Made by a program: the position numbers and the translations under genes. Shown here piece after piece: positions 56,674-64,000 of a stretch of 64,000 nt of DNA (its first letter is position 1; every line of letters starts with the position of its first letter). The DNA comes from Symsagittifera roscoffensis (lineage: Eukaryota; Xenacoelomorpha; Acoela; Convolutidae). The notes under the pieces are model-generated. The model had not been told where the DNA came from. It searched no databases and saw only the letters and a list, made by a program, of their open reading frames with translations. Location: the NCBI RefSeq assembly GCF_963678635.1, contig NC_087066.1, forward strand, positions 23,797,609 to 23,861,608, read 5' to 3'.

Positions 56674-57136
56674 GATTGCGCTCGGCGATAAGTGGTTTTT
56701 ATTAGTTAACTTGGCAGAGATTAGGATTAAGTTTAGATTAGGATTAAGTTTTTATTAGGGATTAGGTTTTTATATGATAGTATAGGTGTGTGATGTTTAT
56801 GTGTCTATGTTATGCTATTGTTATGATAGGTTTTATGTTTGTGTCATAAAAGACCTGGGGCACTCCAGGTCATCAAGGTGACAGCGCACATTCGTGCTAC
56901 TCTGACAAAAGCAAAGGTGGACGATCCACCTTGGTGCTAAAATTTTAAATCAGAACTGAAAAAAGAATTTCAATGGAGAGTTTTAAAGAATTGATTGATG
57001 TTGTATCCAAAAATGATGGTTCTAAGTCGCGACTTGTTTTTTAGATCTTGATTGATCAGAAATTGTTTATTGAATCCATTGAATCGAAACGACACAAGAA
57101 GACACTACACGACAGCAAGAATCAACACGATAAGAA
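56674..57136 (+). promoter_or_regulatory. Spacer between the two coding blocks, with two perfect hairpins
   Basis: 463 bp without a gene. It has a GGATTAAGTTT/TAGATTAGG short-repeat run (56.70-56.77 kb), a hairpin GACCTGG-GGCACT-CCAGGTC (56852-56871) and a second AAGGTGGA-CGA-TCCACCTT (56914-56932). It might carry a splice acceptor, internal promoter or internal ribosome entry for the second block. GGTGACAGC at ~56877 is complementary to GCTGTCACC in the leader near 46892. Confidence 0.45.
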
Positions 57137-60100
57137 ATGGGTGACACGAACGAACTCATGGAATTCCTCTCAGCGAGTCTAGGAGCGACTCTAGACGAGA
57201 TCTATCAGCGGCTGATCGATTGTGATTTCACACGAGAAGACCCGGGGTTGGCGATGTTTGTGGTCGCGCTCCTTAATGCACTAGGACGAGAGGGTCGAGG
57301 GAATCGCCCTACGGAAGTCGTGTTGATGTTGGCCTTCGGTGAGTCCGGGACCGCCGAGAGAGGCCGAAACCGATTGATGAGATGGAGGCGTGGAGAAATG
57401 TCTGGCCACGACCTGGCTCGTGAGCCAGGACTAGGTGAGCAGAGGGACCACCGGCTAGGTGAGATTCCCTTACCAGTCCAACCGGCGCAGCCACTCATCG
57501 GAGCGAAGAGACAACGTGATGGGCCAGGCCCGTCACATTCGGTCGACTCTCCTACAGCTGCTCCTCCTTTGAAGAAAGTGAGAGTGAGCGAGATAGAGAT
57601 CCAGACGTCAGAGACGATCGAGACGCTGGAAAAGAAGGAGAAAGATCAGAGCGAGCTGTGTGCCAAACTCCAGGAGTATAGGGCAATAGCTCGAGAGAGG
57701 GACGAAAGGAAGAAGAAATACGAAGATCTGCAGGTGGCTTATAAGGAGGATGAAATAAAGCACCTGAAGGAGCTGTATATGGCGAAGGTGAGCCAAGTGT
57801 CACCGGAAGTCCTGGCGAGCATGAGATCCTCGGAGGGATCCAACGACACACGCCCCAGGACAACAGCGCAGGAGCTATGCGCATCGAGAGGACCTGAGGT
57901 TCTGGATTTGCGTGCATCAAGGGGGCCCGAGGCTCCTCAGCAGACACGACCGTCTGCTTCGAGTCAGAGGTTCACGATACCCGACCCTTCTGACACCTAT
58001 CTAGCTCCTCAATTCCAGGAATCATTTAACCAAATGGCCAGAGCCGCGATGGATGAGATCAACAGAGGCACTGAGCGGACACTGGGTAGGATCGTTCCTT
58101 CCCAACGTCGTGATCATTCATCAAATAGCTCGGAGCGAACAACCCGCACGATAGCGTGTTCTGCGCCTTGTGGAGTCTTTGAGAAGTCTCGCGTGGTAGA
58201 CATCAGGAAGAATCTGATGGCACGTCATCAGTTCACGCAAGTGCCAGCCGAGCATCCTCGAGCCTGCCTGAATGACATGAGCTGGAACCCCGCCACGAAC
58301 GACCAGGTAATTCCCCCAGGGAGTCGCCATTTGATCATTGGAGACAGTTTGGTGAGAGATCTGAATGAGATCTTCGTCTATGGTCAGACTACCATTCTGT
58401 CCTTTGGAGGAGCCTCAGTGGCTCAGGTCATCAAAATGATGGAGTTCCAGAGCGAGGATCATTTGGATACATTAATAATAATGCTGGGGACCAATGACGT
58501 CTCGAGAGCCCCCGTGACTCCGGAGAACAAGTGGGAACCTCTATTGGTGTGTCTCTTGAACGAATTGAAAGAAAAGTACAGACCCAAGCTCGTGATCCTG
58601 TGCACGATACCACCAAATCCTTTGGTGGGCACCATAGCTGCAGATTTCATGAATGGCAACGTGACGCGGTGGAATGAAATGACCCGCATGTTGGTGAGAA
58701 ACAACCCTGGCGAGTTGCGACTCCTGGATCTCGAAAATATGCTGCGCATGACTGACCACATCGCGCTCACTAAAGATGGAGTGCACTTCAATACCCAACG
58801 AGGGAGGCATTGGATTAATGATGTGTTTCAGACGCAATTGAGGGAAGCGGAGCAAGATTCGAGGGCGACCGGTTCTTTGGCTCGGACCAATTCGACCGGA
58901 GGGAGTAGAATAAGGGCAACCGTGCCCGAATCCCTCGCCAACCGTCTAGGGCCCTTGGCAACGGAGACGGCTGGAGCCGCAACCGTCGCTCCGAGCTCAA
59001 ACGTGAGAGACAGGCTAGGGACTGCTCCTCCTCCCAGGCCGCAATCGATTGGAAGCCGACTCGGCAGATCGATGGAACAGAACAACAGGAGTAACTCCCA
59101 GACCGCGTCTAGGAGGAACGATTCGCCTGCCACGACAAATCCTGCTTCGACAGCAGGACCGTCTACAAGTACCGTGCCAGCGGAGGGAATCGAATCAGGC
59201 AGCAGGCTGCTTTGGAATAGATCAGATCCTAGTCATTGGGGTCAATATAAGACGGACATGTCGGCGAAATTGAACATGAATACCTTGACGTGTCGGGAGG
59301 ACGCAATGAGAATGACTGGCGGAGAAAGTCCCACAGTATCGCGACTTTATCGGATACCGGGCGTGGATTGGCTGCTAGCAGAGCAGGAGAAATTCAGCTC
59401 CTCGACCTCACTCCGATATGTAGACTTGAATGGATTGCCTCATGACAATACCTTTGGACCCTTAAACACCCGGTCGCTCACCGATGTTCGAGATAGGACC
59501 CGGGAAAGGACGCCACCTGCTCGCAAGGGCAAATTCCAGACGGAGAACAAGCCCAATAACAAACATCACAAGATGTACAGACAATTCGCTAAACCACCCG
59601 GTCAGACGCCTGGCGAGTATTCGAGGGACTACCCCCGAACGACAACAGTGGTTGGAGACGATAAGAGATATGGGAACCTGAAGGCCCCGATAGGCGATGG
59701 CCTTTTTGCAGCTTATGATCCCTTGGACATGAAGGCTGCCAAGTATCTGATTGTGGCCGGCTCCGATTATCTCTACACGCCCCGTTCTCTCTTCTGGCCT
59801 GATGTGATTTTCTTGACGGCACCTAAATTGGACTGGGGACAAGCAATCGGCATGATGATAAGTGTGCGAAGGGTGGTCAGTATGGAGCCGCAGGTAATAG
59901 TGGTTGCAGGCTCAAATGATCATCTGCAAAGCAAGGGCTTATTGTCACATCTGACGGATGGGTCGATCCCGAGTAACGAGGTTATAGGGGAGGCGATAAT
60001 GACACTGCTCTCGGCGATGGCCGAGGTAGAGGCAGCAGCAAGACAACGCTTCACCATGAATGTGGTGAAGGTGATCTTTGTATTGTCACCAGGCTACGCT

Positions 60101-60643
60101 GCGTTGCCAGAACCCCTTCAATTTGTGTACACAATGGTCACAACGATAGCAGAGGGGATATTCAACGTGATAATTCCTGCCCCAAACAGAGTAGTGGACC
60201 CGGACAATTACTATCCGTCCCGATCTGAGCTTCCCGCCGTTTGGGCTGACATTTCGAATGCCATACAGGGGCTCAGAGATTGTAGCACAACTCGGTTGGT
60301 GCTAGACGAAGTTCTGGGGTTGGAGCTGTCCAACTTCGCCAGATTACTGAAGTTAAGACCAGGGGTAGATGACGATCATCTGTTAGTACAACAGGTGGCT
60401 GATGATCTCTGGTTCAGACAGATGGATCATGCAGAGAATGAGCAGGGAAGGATGATCAGAAAGAACATGACGTCAGCGGAGGAGGACCTCATGGCAATGG
60501 CTTTGCGTACGAAGCCGCACAACAACGTATGGTTGTATTTGTCACCGAGGCTGTGCACCTTGGGTGAGGACGCGTTCGAGCATGCGCCGGCAATAATTAA
60601 AGAGATACACGTGTATCTGAAGAATCTATTTGATGCCGGGTAG
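57137..60643 (+). CDS. Accessory protein of the giant element with SGNH (GDSL) esterase domain and a second SGNH-like domain
   Basis: 1,168 codons from ATG 57137. N-terminal helical part; basic nuclear-signal-like stretch (~residues 120-155); Glu/Lys-rich coiled coil ~155-220; duplicated ASRGPE segment ~255-275. The first SGNH domain, ~395-570, has all catalytic blocks: GDSL (Ser ~403), GGAS, GTND (Asn ~453) and DGVHF (Asp/His ~547-550). A Pro/Ser-rich linker follows. The second region, ~865-1045, repeats the pattern: YLIVAGSD, VIVVAGSND, KVIFVLSP, but has DPDNYY where the Asp-X-X-His block should be, so it is probably inactive. SGNH esterases occur in ORF1 proteins of some LINEs (CR1 type); an LTR element with a tandem pair is unusual. 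Ends in TAG 60641, beyond which the same frame stays open. Confidence 0.85.
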   Translation: MGDTNELMEFLSASLGATLDEIYQRLIDCDFTREDPGLAMFVVALLNALGREGRGNRPTEVVLMLAFGESGTAERGRNRLMRWRRGEMSGHDLAREPGLGEQRDHRLGEIPLPVQPAQPLIGAKRQRDGPGPSHSVDSPTAAPPLKKVRVSEIEIQTSETIETLEKKEKDQSELCAKLQEYRAIARERDERKKKYEDLQVAYKEDEIKHLKELYMAKVSQVSPEVLASMRSSEGSNDTRPRTTAQELCASRGPEVLDLRASRGPEAPQQTRPSASSQRFTIPDPSDTYLAPQFQESFNQMARAAMDEINRGTERTLGRIVPSQRRDHSSNSSERTTRTIACSAPCGVFEKSRVVDIRKNLMARHQFTQVPAEHPRACLNDMSWNPATNDQVIPPGSRHLIIGDSLVRDLNEIFVYGQTTILSFGGASVAQVIKMMEFQSEDHLDTLIIMLGTNDVSRAPVTPENKWEPLLVCLLNELKEKYRPKLVILCTIPPNPLVGTIAADFMNGNVTRWNEMTRMLVRNNPGELRLLDLENMLRMTDHIALTKDGVHFNTQRGRHWINDVFQTQLREAEQDSRATGSLARTNSTGGSRIRATVPESLANRLGPLATETAGAATVAPSSNVRDRLGTAPPPRPQSIGSRLGRSMEQNNRSNSQTASRRNDSPATTNPASTAGPSTSTVPAEGIESGSRLLWNRSDPSHWGQYKTDMSAKLNMNTLTCREDAMRMTGGESPTVSRLYRIPGVDWLLAEQEKFSSSTSLRYVDLNGLPHDNTFGPLNTRSLTDVRDRTRERTPPARKGKFQTENKPNNKHHKMYRQFAKPPGQTPGEYSRDYPRTTTVVGDDKRYGNLKAPIGDGLFAAYDPLDMKAAKYLIVAGSDYLYTPRSLFWPDVIFLTAPKLDWGQAIGMMISVRRVVSMEPQVIVVAGSNDHLQSKGLLSHLTDGSIPSNEVIGEAIMTLLSAMAEVEAAARQRFTMNVVKVIFVLSPGYAALPEPLQFVYTMVTTIAEGIFNVIIPAPNRVVDPDNYYPSRSELPAVWADISNAIQGLRDCSTTRLVLDEVLGLELSNFARLLKLRPGVDDDHLLVQQVADDLWFRQMDHAENEQGRMIRKNMTSAEEDLMAMALRTKPHNNVWLYLSPRLCTLGEDAFEHAPAIIKEIHVYLKNLFDAG

Positions 60644-61252
60644 TTGGCTGGAGGCAAGATGTTGAAACTGATGCAAGACGTAAACACGATGTCGCTGGAC
60701 AAGTTCCAAGCTGACGTGCTGGCCACGAAGGCACAGTATGAACGATCAGATGCCATCTTGGGTGGAATGGGAGTGGGATGGACGCCATCTTTCCTATCGA
60801 CGTGCTATCCGAAGGCATCTAGGAACCTGATCGCGAGTTTCGTCAAGGACATCAGGAAGTTGTCGATTGGTCTGGTGCTAGCCTTATACGTGACATTTGG
60901 TCATGAAAACTTTGTGAAAGGACCGGCAAACCTCTTTACCCAAGCGTTGGCAGATTTGAGATTGGATGGACTCCTGACTCTGATTGCCATGACCTACGGT
61001 CGACTGGGAGACTTGCTTGTGCTGTTGCGTTACCCTGAACAACTACAGGGACCCAATTGTGAGTTCAATGCACAGTTGGAAACCGCCTCGCTCAAGAAGA
61101 TGAAAGACTGGAGGACTCTCCTGCTTCAATACCTCTTGCAACAGAACAGAAGCGTCACAGGCGCAAGACAAAGTTGCGACGAACGCAGGCGAATGCAAGC
61201 AGTATTGTGGCATGCCCTTACTAACGGACTTAGCTGTCATGATGCGGATTGA
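60644..61252 (+). CDS. In-frame continuation of the SGNH accessory protein after a stop codon
   Basis: The frame of 57137-60643 continues without shift for ~200 codons to TGA at 61250. Composition and codon use match the part before TAG 60641, so the stop probably interrupts one original protein, or is read through. Hydrophobic stretches (LSIGLVLALYVTFGHENF, LDGLLTLIAMTYGRLGDLLV) look like buried strands and helices of a globular fold, not membrane spans. From ~61140 the overlapping +1 frame becomes the better protein-like reading and continues as the next frame. Confidence 0.6.
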   Translation: MAGGKMLKLMQDVNTMSLDKFQADVLATKAQYERSDAILGGMGVGWTPSFLSTCYPKASRNLIASFVKDIRKLSIGLVLALYVTFGHENFVKGPANLFTQALADLRLDGLLTLIAMTYGRLGDLLVLLRYPEQLQGPNCEFNAQLETASLKKMKDWRTLLLQYLLQQNRSVTGARQSCDERRRMQAVLWHALTNGLSCHDAD

Positions 61253-64000
61253 TCCGTTGGCTCTGGTCCACGGACTGAGCGAATTCGTCACAGTGGTGTA
61301 TGGACCGGTGATGTCTTTTGCGTTCCCGGATGTGCAAGTTAAAGCGTACAGGAATTCAGTGTTGTACGTCAACCTGGTCTCAGTCGTGGATTGTTCCGTG
61401 CTGAATTGGGTAGAGCAGAGTGAACTGAGAAAGCTAGCTAGCGACGATAGGCTGTTCGGAAGAATAGCAGAGCCAGGCTGGGTGTTGATGGACTTCAACA
61501 ACCACTTCAAATGCCGAATGGGCCGTGAGGATCTGTCCCACATCCAGTTTAACCCAAAACTTTGGAATTTGAGACCAGTGGTGAAAGATACAGGAGAGGC
61601 TGTGGGAGTACCTCAATTGCCAGGAGTCTACGCCCACGCAAAAGAGAATCAACAAACATGGCTTCCTGGGTCCAGGCCGCTGCCGGACCAATGCCCTCGA
61701 TATCCACAGATAAGGAGGATGTTGTTGGGAGCCACGTCTCCCATCATTGCCCCTCGCATCGGAGCAGCTCGTGACGCAGAGAAGAGAATGCTGAAGTGGA
61801 GTGGAGGGATGGAGCCGCGCTTCATCAGCTGGAACGCTGCCGCCGCGCATACTTTTGACTTCTCATTCCCCGATGCCTGGAGCAGGAAAAAGATCAAGGC
61901 ACTACCCTCCAGGAGACCAGAGGTCTCGGCTGAAACGTGGAACGAAGTGTATTCTTCCGCGGATGACTTATCGAGACTGAAGTGGTCAGGAGAAGCGAAA
62001 GTAGTGATGCTGGAGGTGACAAGGGAGAGCAGAGGAGGCTCATATATAACGATAGAAGACCTGGCTCCACATGGCGAGGAGTTAGTAGAATTACTGGTGG
62101 ATGATGAATTGTTTTATCACGCAGGAGACATGGCCGTACCGGCTCGGCCGGATTCGGGCACAGACGCACGACAAGGACCCTCGGGACCCAAGCCGAAACC
62201 TGATGCGGACGACGATGAATTGATGGATCAGGACGATAACGATGACGGGACCGGAAGTAAGACGGAGAAGCTGGGAGAGACCGATCTAGGAGCGTTGGAA
62301 AGGGACTTGCTAGAATACCGGTTCAGTGAAGACGACGATGGGGAAGTCGATGGGAGTTTATTGCTGATGGCACCATCGTCCTTCATGTCTCCTACAAAGG
62401 AGGCGTCGGCCGATCTATCTACGATGGACCCAATAAGCCAGGCTAGAGAGTGCCGAAGCAAGGATCCGCAGAAAGTGCTTCATGAATCACCGAGGAGGAG
62501 GAAAATCGAAGAGTCGATGAAGATATCATTCCTCAGTACGTTACCAGAAGAGGAATGGGAAAGATATCAAATGGAACTGGAAGGCAAGACAGGAGCAACC
62601 TGGAGCCGAGTGAACTTCATGGAAAAATCGTGGGACGTGATACGACGATATGGGACACAATCCATAATGAAGGTGGGATTGAATCAACCCATCATGCGTG
62701 AGGTCCTGGAGAAAATAGTGAACTCCATGGAGTCGAATGTTCTGACTGAGTCAGTTACAGAAGACAGTGCCGATGACCAGCAGGGCACAAAGAAGTTACT
62801 TGTTAGACGAGCCAAAAAAGGGCTGAAGAGACTGAAAGGAAAGACAGGGAGTCGAGCCATGAACCCGAGAGTGGTGAAGTCGAGAGCCAGCGCAGTGGTG
62901 ACCTCTTTAACGAGCGCAGGTCGGTCAGGCGAGAGCGGGCAAGGAGATGGTGCGACACCAGCCGGGGGAGAAAAAGAAAACCTGATACCCCCTATGCTCT
63001 TGGCAGGTCTGACAGTAACCGCCATAAGATCAAGGAAGACGGCGCGAACCCTGGCAGACACTAAGTTAGAAATGGAAATCATCAGTCAATGTGGATCTGG
63101 AGGACTTGAAGATTATAGGCCCTCGCGAATCAACATGGCCAAGTTGAAACTGGAAGGACAACTCGACGTGGTCGAGTACAGTCGAATAACTGTGCCGGAA
63201 TCGGTCCACATGGGAGATCCGGCAGGGGGTTATGTGGAGATGTTGAAAGCGAGGAACTCCGCGAGAGGGCACCTGATGGCTTGGAGCGAGAAGCGAGCCA
63301 TGCAAGAATATCTGAAAGGGCTTACGGAGAACTCTAACTTCAATCGAAAAGAGTATGGCACAGTAATGTCATCAGAAGCGAACGAAATTGGATTGGAAAA
63401 ACTGCTAGAGATTTCTTGGAGGGTGGCCCTCCAGAAATACTTCGATGAGACGATGAATGCACCTGCGACGGTAGCAGCATACCTGGCTCATCCTTGCGTG
63501 AGAACTGATCTGCAAGTACGGTTGGCTTGGTGCTTGATGGGCATCAAGAAGGCGGAGTATGAAGCCAGTAATGACTCGAGATCACAAGAACAGGAGCTAG
63601 AATTGATGGAAGCTCTGCGAGCATTGATCTCAAAAGACGATTCAGCGATAGCATGGGCTAAGCGAAAGGATGCCCTTTGCTTTGTCAGGTTCGTGGTGGA
63701 TCGTATCCCCACTCCTGTTTTGGGAGAATCTATAAAGATCATTCGGCAAAAGGGAGTTGATTGTGAAAGGAACTTCCTTAGGGCACTCCTGGAACTGTAT
63801 CAGGACATGCCATTGACTGTGCCAAGCAAGGAGCTGAATGATATGGAAAACTATCGCAAGTTGGAAGAGGTGAGAAGATATTCCAACAAAGAATTGAAAG
63901 TGAGCCGGGAGTTGATTGAAGCGGTCAGAGGACAAAAAGAGTTTGCAACACTAGGGAAACGGAAGTCATTCCAATATGTGTCTGGCATACCGGGGATAGC
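61212..64000 (+). CDS. Third large frame of the giant element, open at the window edge (partial)
   Basis: At least 929 codons from ATG 61212 with no stop up to base 64000; the frame is open from 61104, so it may instead be the shifted continuation of the preceding protein (+1 relative to 60644-61252). Near 61490-61570 the pattern VLMDFNNHF...DLSHIQFN...LW resembles the last block of an SGNH domain, which would make a third copy spread over the frame shift. Then an acidic linker (DADDDELMDQDDNDDGTG), Lys/Arg-rich segment (~62800-62880) and a long, mostly helical C-terminal region (VALQKYFDETMNAPATVAAY; DALCFVRFVVDRIPTPVLGE) with no recognised domain. No signal peptide or membrane anchor. The 3' end and LTR lie beyond the window. 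Confidence 0.75.
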   Translation, partial: MPLLTDLAVMMRIDPLALVHGLSEFVTVVYGPVMSFAFPDVQVKAYRNSVLYVNLVSVVDCSVLNWVEQSELRKLASDDRLFGRIAEPGWVLMDFNNHFKCRMGREDLSHIQFNPKLWNLRPVVKDTGEAVGVPQLPGVYAHAKENQQTWLPGSRPLPDQCPRYPQIRRMLLGATSPIIAPRIGAARDAEKRMLKWSGGMEPRFISWNAAAAHTFDFSFPDAWSRKKIKALPSRRPEVSAETWNEVYSSADDLSRLKWSGEAKVVMLEVTRESRGGSYITIEDLAPHGEELVELLVDDELFYHAGDMAVPARPDSGTDARQGPSGPKPKPDADDDELMDQDDNDDGTGSKTEKLGETDLGALERDLLEYRFSEDDDGEVDGSLLLMAPSSFMSPTKEASADLSTMDPISQARECRSKDPQKVLHESPRRRKIEESMKISFLSTLPEEEWERYQMELEGKTGATWSRVNFMEKSWDVIRRYGTQSIMKVGLNQPIMREVLEKIVNSMESNVLTESVTEDSADDQQGTKKLLVRRAKKGLKRLKGKTGSRAMNPRVVKSRASAVVTSLTSAGRSGESGQGDGATPAGGEKENLIPPMLLAGLTVTAIRSRKTARTLADTKLEMEIISQCGSGGLEDYRPSRINMAKLKLEGQLDVVEYSRITVPESVHMGDPAGGYVEMLKARNSARGHLMAWSEKRAMQEYLKGLTENSNFNRKEYGTVMSSEANEIGLEKLLEISWRVALQKYFDETMNAPATVAAYLAHPCVRTDLQVRLAWCLMGIKKAEYEASNDSRSQEQELELMEALRALISKDDSAIAWAKRKDALCFVRFVVDRIPTPVLGESIKIIRQKGVDCERNFLRALLELYQDMPLTVPSKELNDMENYRKLEEVRRYSNKELKVSRELIEAVRGQKEFATLGKRKSFQYVSGIPGI

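Larger units (their letters stand above)
43666..64000 (+). mobile_element. Giant Ty3/Gypsy LTR retrotransposon (over 20 kb, 3' end not in window)
   Basis: One plus-strand block, clearly richer in GC than the host DNA. In order: a ~3.5-kb structured leader; gag-protease-RT-RNase H (47192-54190); integrase, GPF motif, acidic tail and macro-like domain in a second frame (54091-56673); a 463-bp spacer with hairpins; an SGNH-bearing frame (57137-60643); its continuation (to 61252); and a third frame open at 64000. The protease-RT-RH-INT order is that of Ty3/Gypsy. Giant Gypsy elements (Ogre in plants, Burro in planarians) are known; I cannot assign this one to either. No envelope-like protein with signal peptide and membrane anchor is visible. 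Two frame shifts and five in-frame stops are spread over otherwise long open frames, so the copy is fairly young but damaged. Confidence 0.93.

Noticed and set aside
61434-63935. Several 80-140-codon minus-strand frames near the window end
   Set aside because: All are antisense to the large open plus-strand frame that runs off the window.
47192-64000. Envelope gene, making the element an errantivirus-like retrovirus
   Set aside because: None of the downstream frames shows a signal peptide, furin-type site or transmembrane anchor; the accessory proteins look cytoplasmic or nuclear.
1-64000. CRISPR arrays, bacterial operons, rRNA genes
   Set aside because: No regularly spaced palindromic repeats with unique spacers, no Shine-Dalgarno-led gene clusters and no rRNA core sequence; genes are spliced and eukaryotic.

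Overview
The window is nuclear DNA of an invertebrate metazoan. The evidence is spliced animal genes with GT-AG introns (and one GC-AG intron), AT-rich introns and intergenic DNA full of short dispersed repeats, and large retroelements. The host genes are an SLC22-type transporter (last two exons only), the exosome subunit EXOSC7 (complete, three exons) and a DPF/BAF45 chromatin protein (complete, nine exons). I cannot place the phylum from the sequence.

Layout. 1-2.4 kb: a decayed coding remnant, then the 3' end of the SLC22-like gene (+). 2.4-15.3 kb: AT-rich DNA with a 316-bp hAT-type MITE with an 8-bp target duplication (3.47-3.79 kb), a ~170-bp diverged tandem array (6-7.6 kb), an unidentified terminal exon (- strand, 9.2 kb), a 34-bp minisatellite (10 kb), a ~85-bp tandem array (10.6-12.6 kb), a 59-bp LINE-tail insertion (13.5 kb) and a few coding-like blocks of unknown identity. 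15.9-17.6 kb: EXOSC7 (-). 20.5-30.6 kb: DPF (-). 31-41.4 kb: dispersed repeats, two 1,286-bp units in direct tandem, and ~4 kb of decayed coding sequence.

41.7 kb to the end belongs to LTR-retroelement sequence. Two identical 493-bp direct repeats flank a 1-kb interior. Next comes a very large Ty3/Gypsy element, more GC-rich than its surroundings: a ~3.5-kb structured leader, a 2,332-codon gag-protease-RT-RNase H frame, an integrase frame, a tail ending in a macro-domain-like fold, and a second coding block with a complete SGNH (GDSL) esterase signature followed by a second, degenerate SGNH-like copy. A third frame of at least 929 codons is still open at base 64000. The element is therefore over 20 kb within the window, with no 3' end seen. 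It is comparable in scale to the giant Ogre and Burro Gypsy elements. It carries two indels and five in-frame stops, so this copy is probably not fully functional.

The most unusual signals are: (1) a 67-nt module beginning ACCCTCC and ending in its complement, found five times in the leader and once in each 493-bp repeat, always exactly 67 nt long; (2) a tandem pair of folded RNA units just upstream of gag whose four helices are kept by compensatory changes; (3) the macro-like and duplicated SGNH domains downstream of integrase; and (4) a polypurine motif shared between the 493-bp-repeat element and several places in the giant element's coding region.
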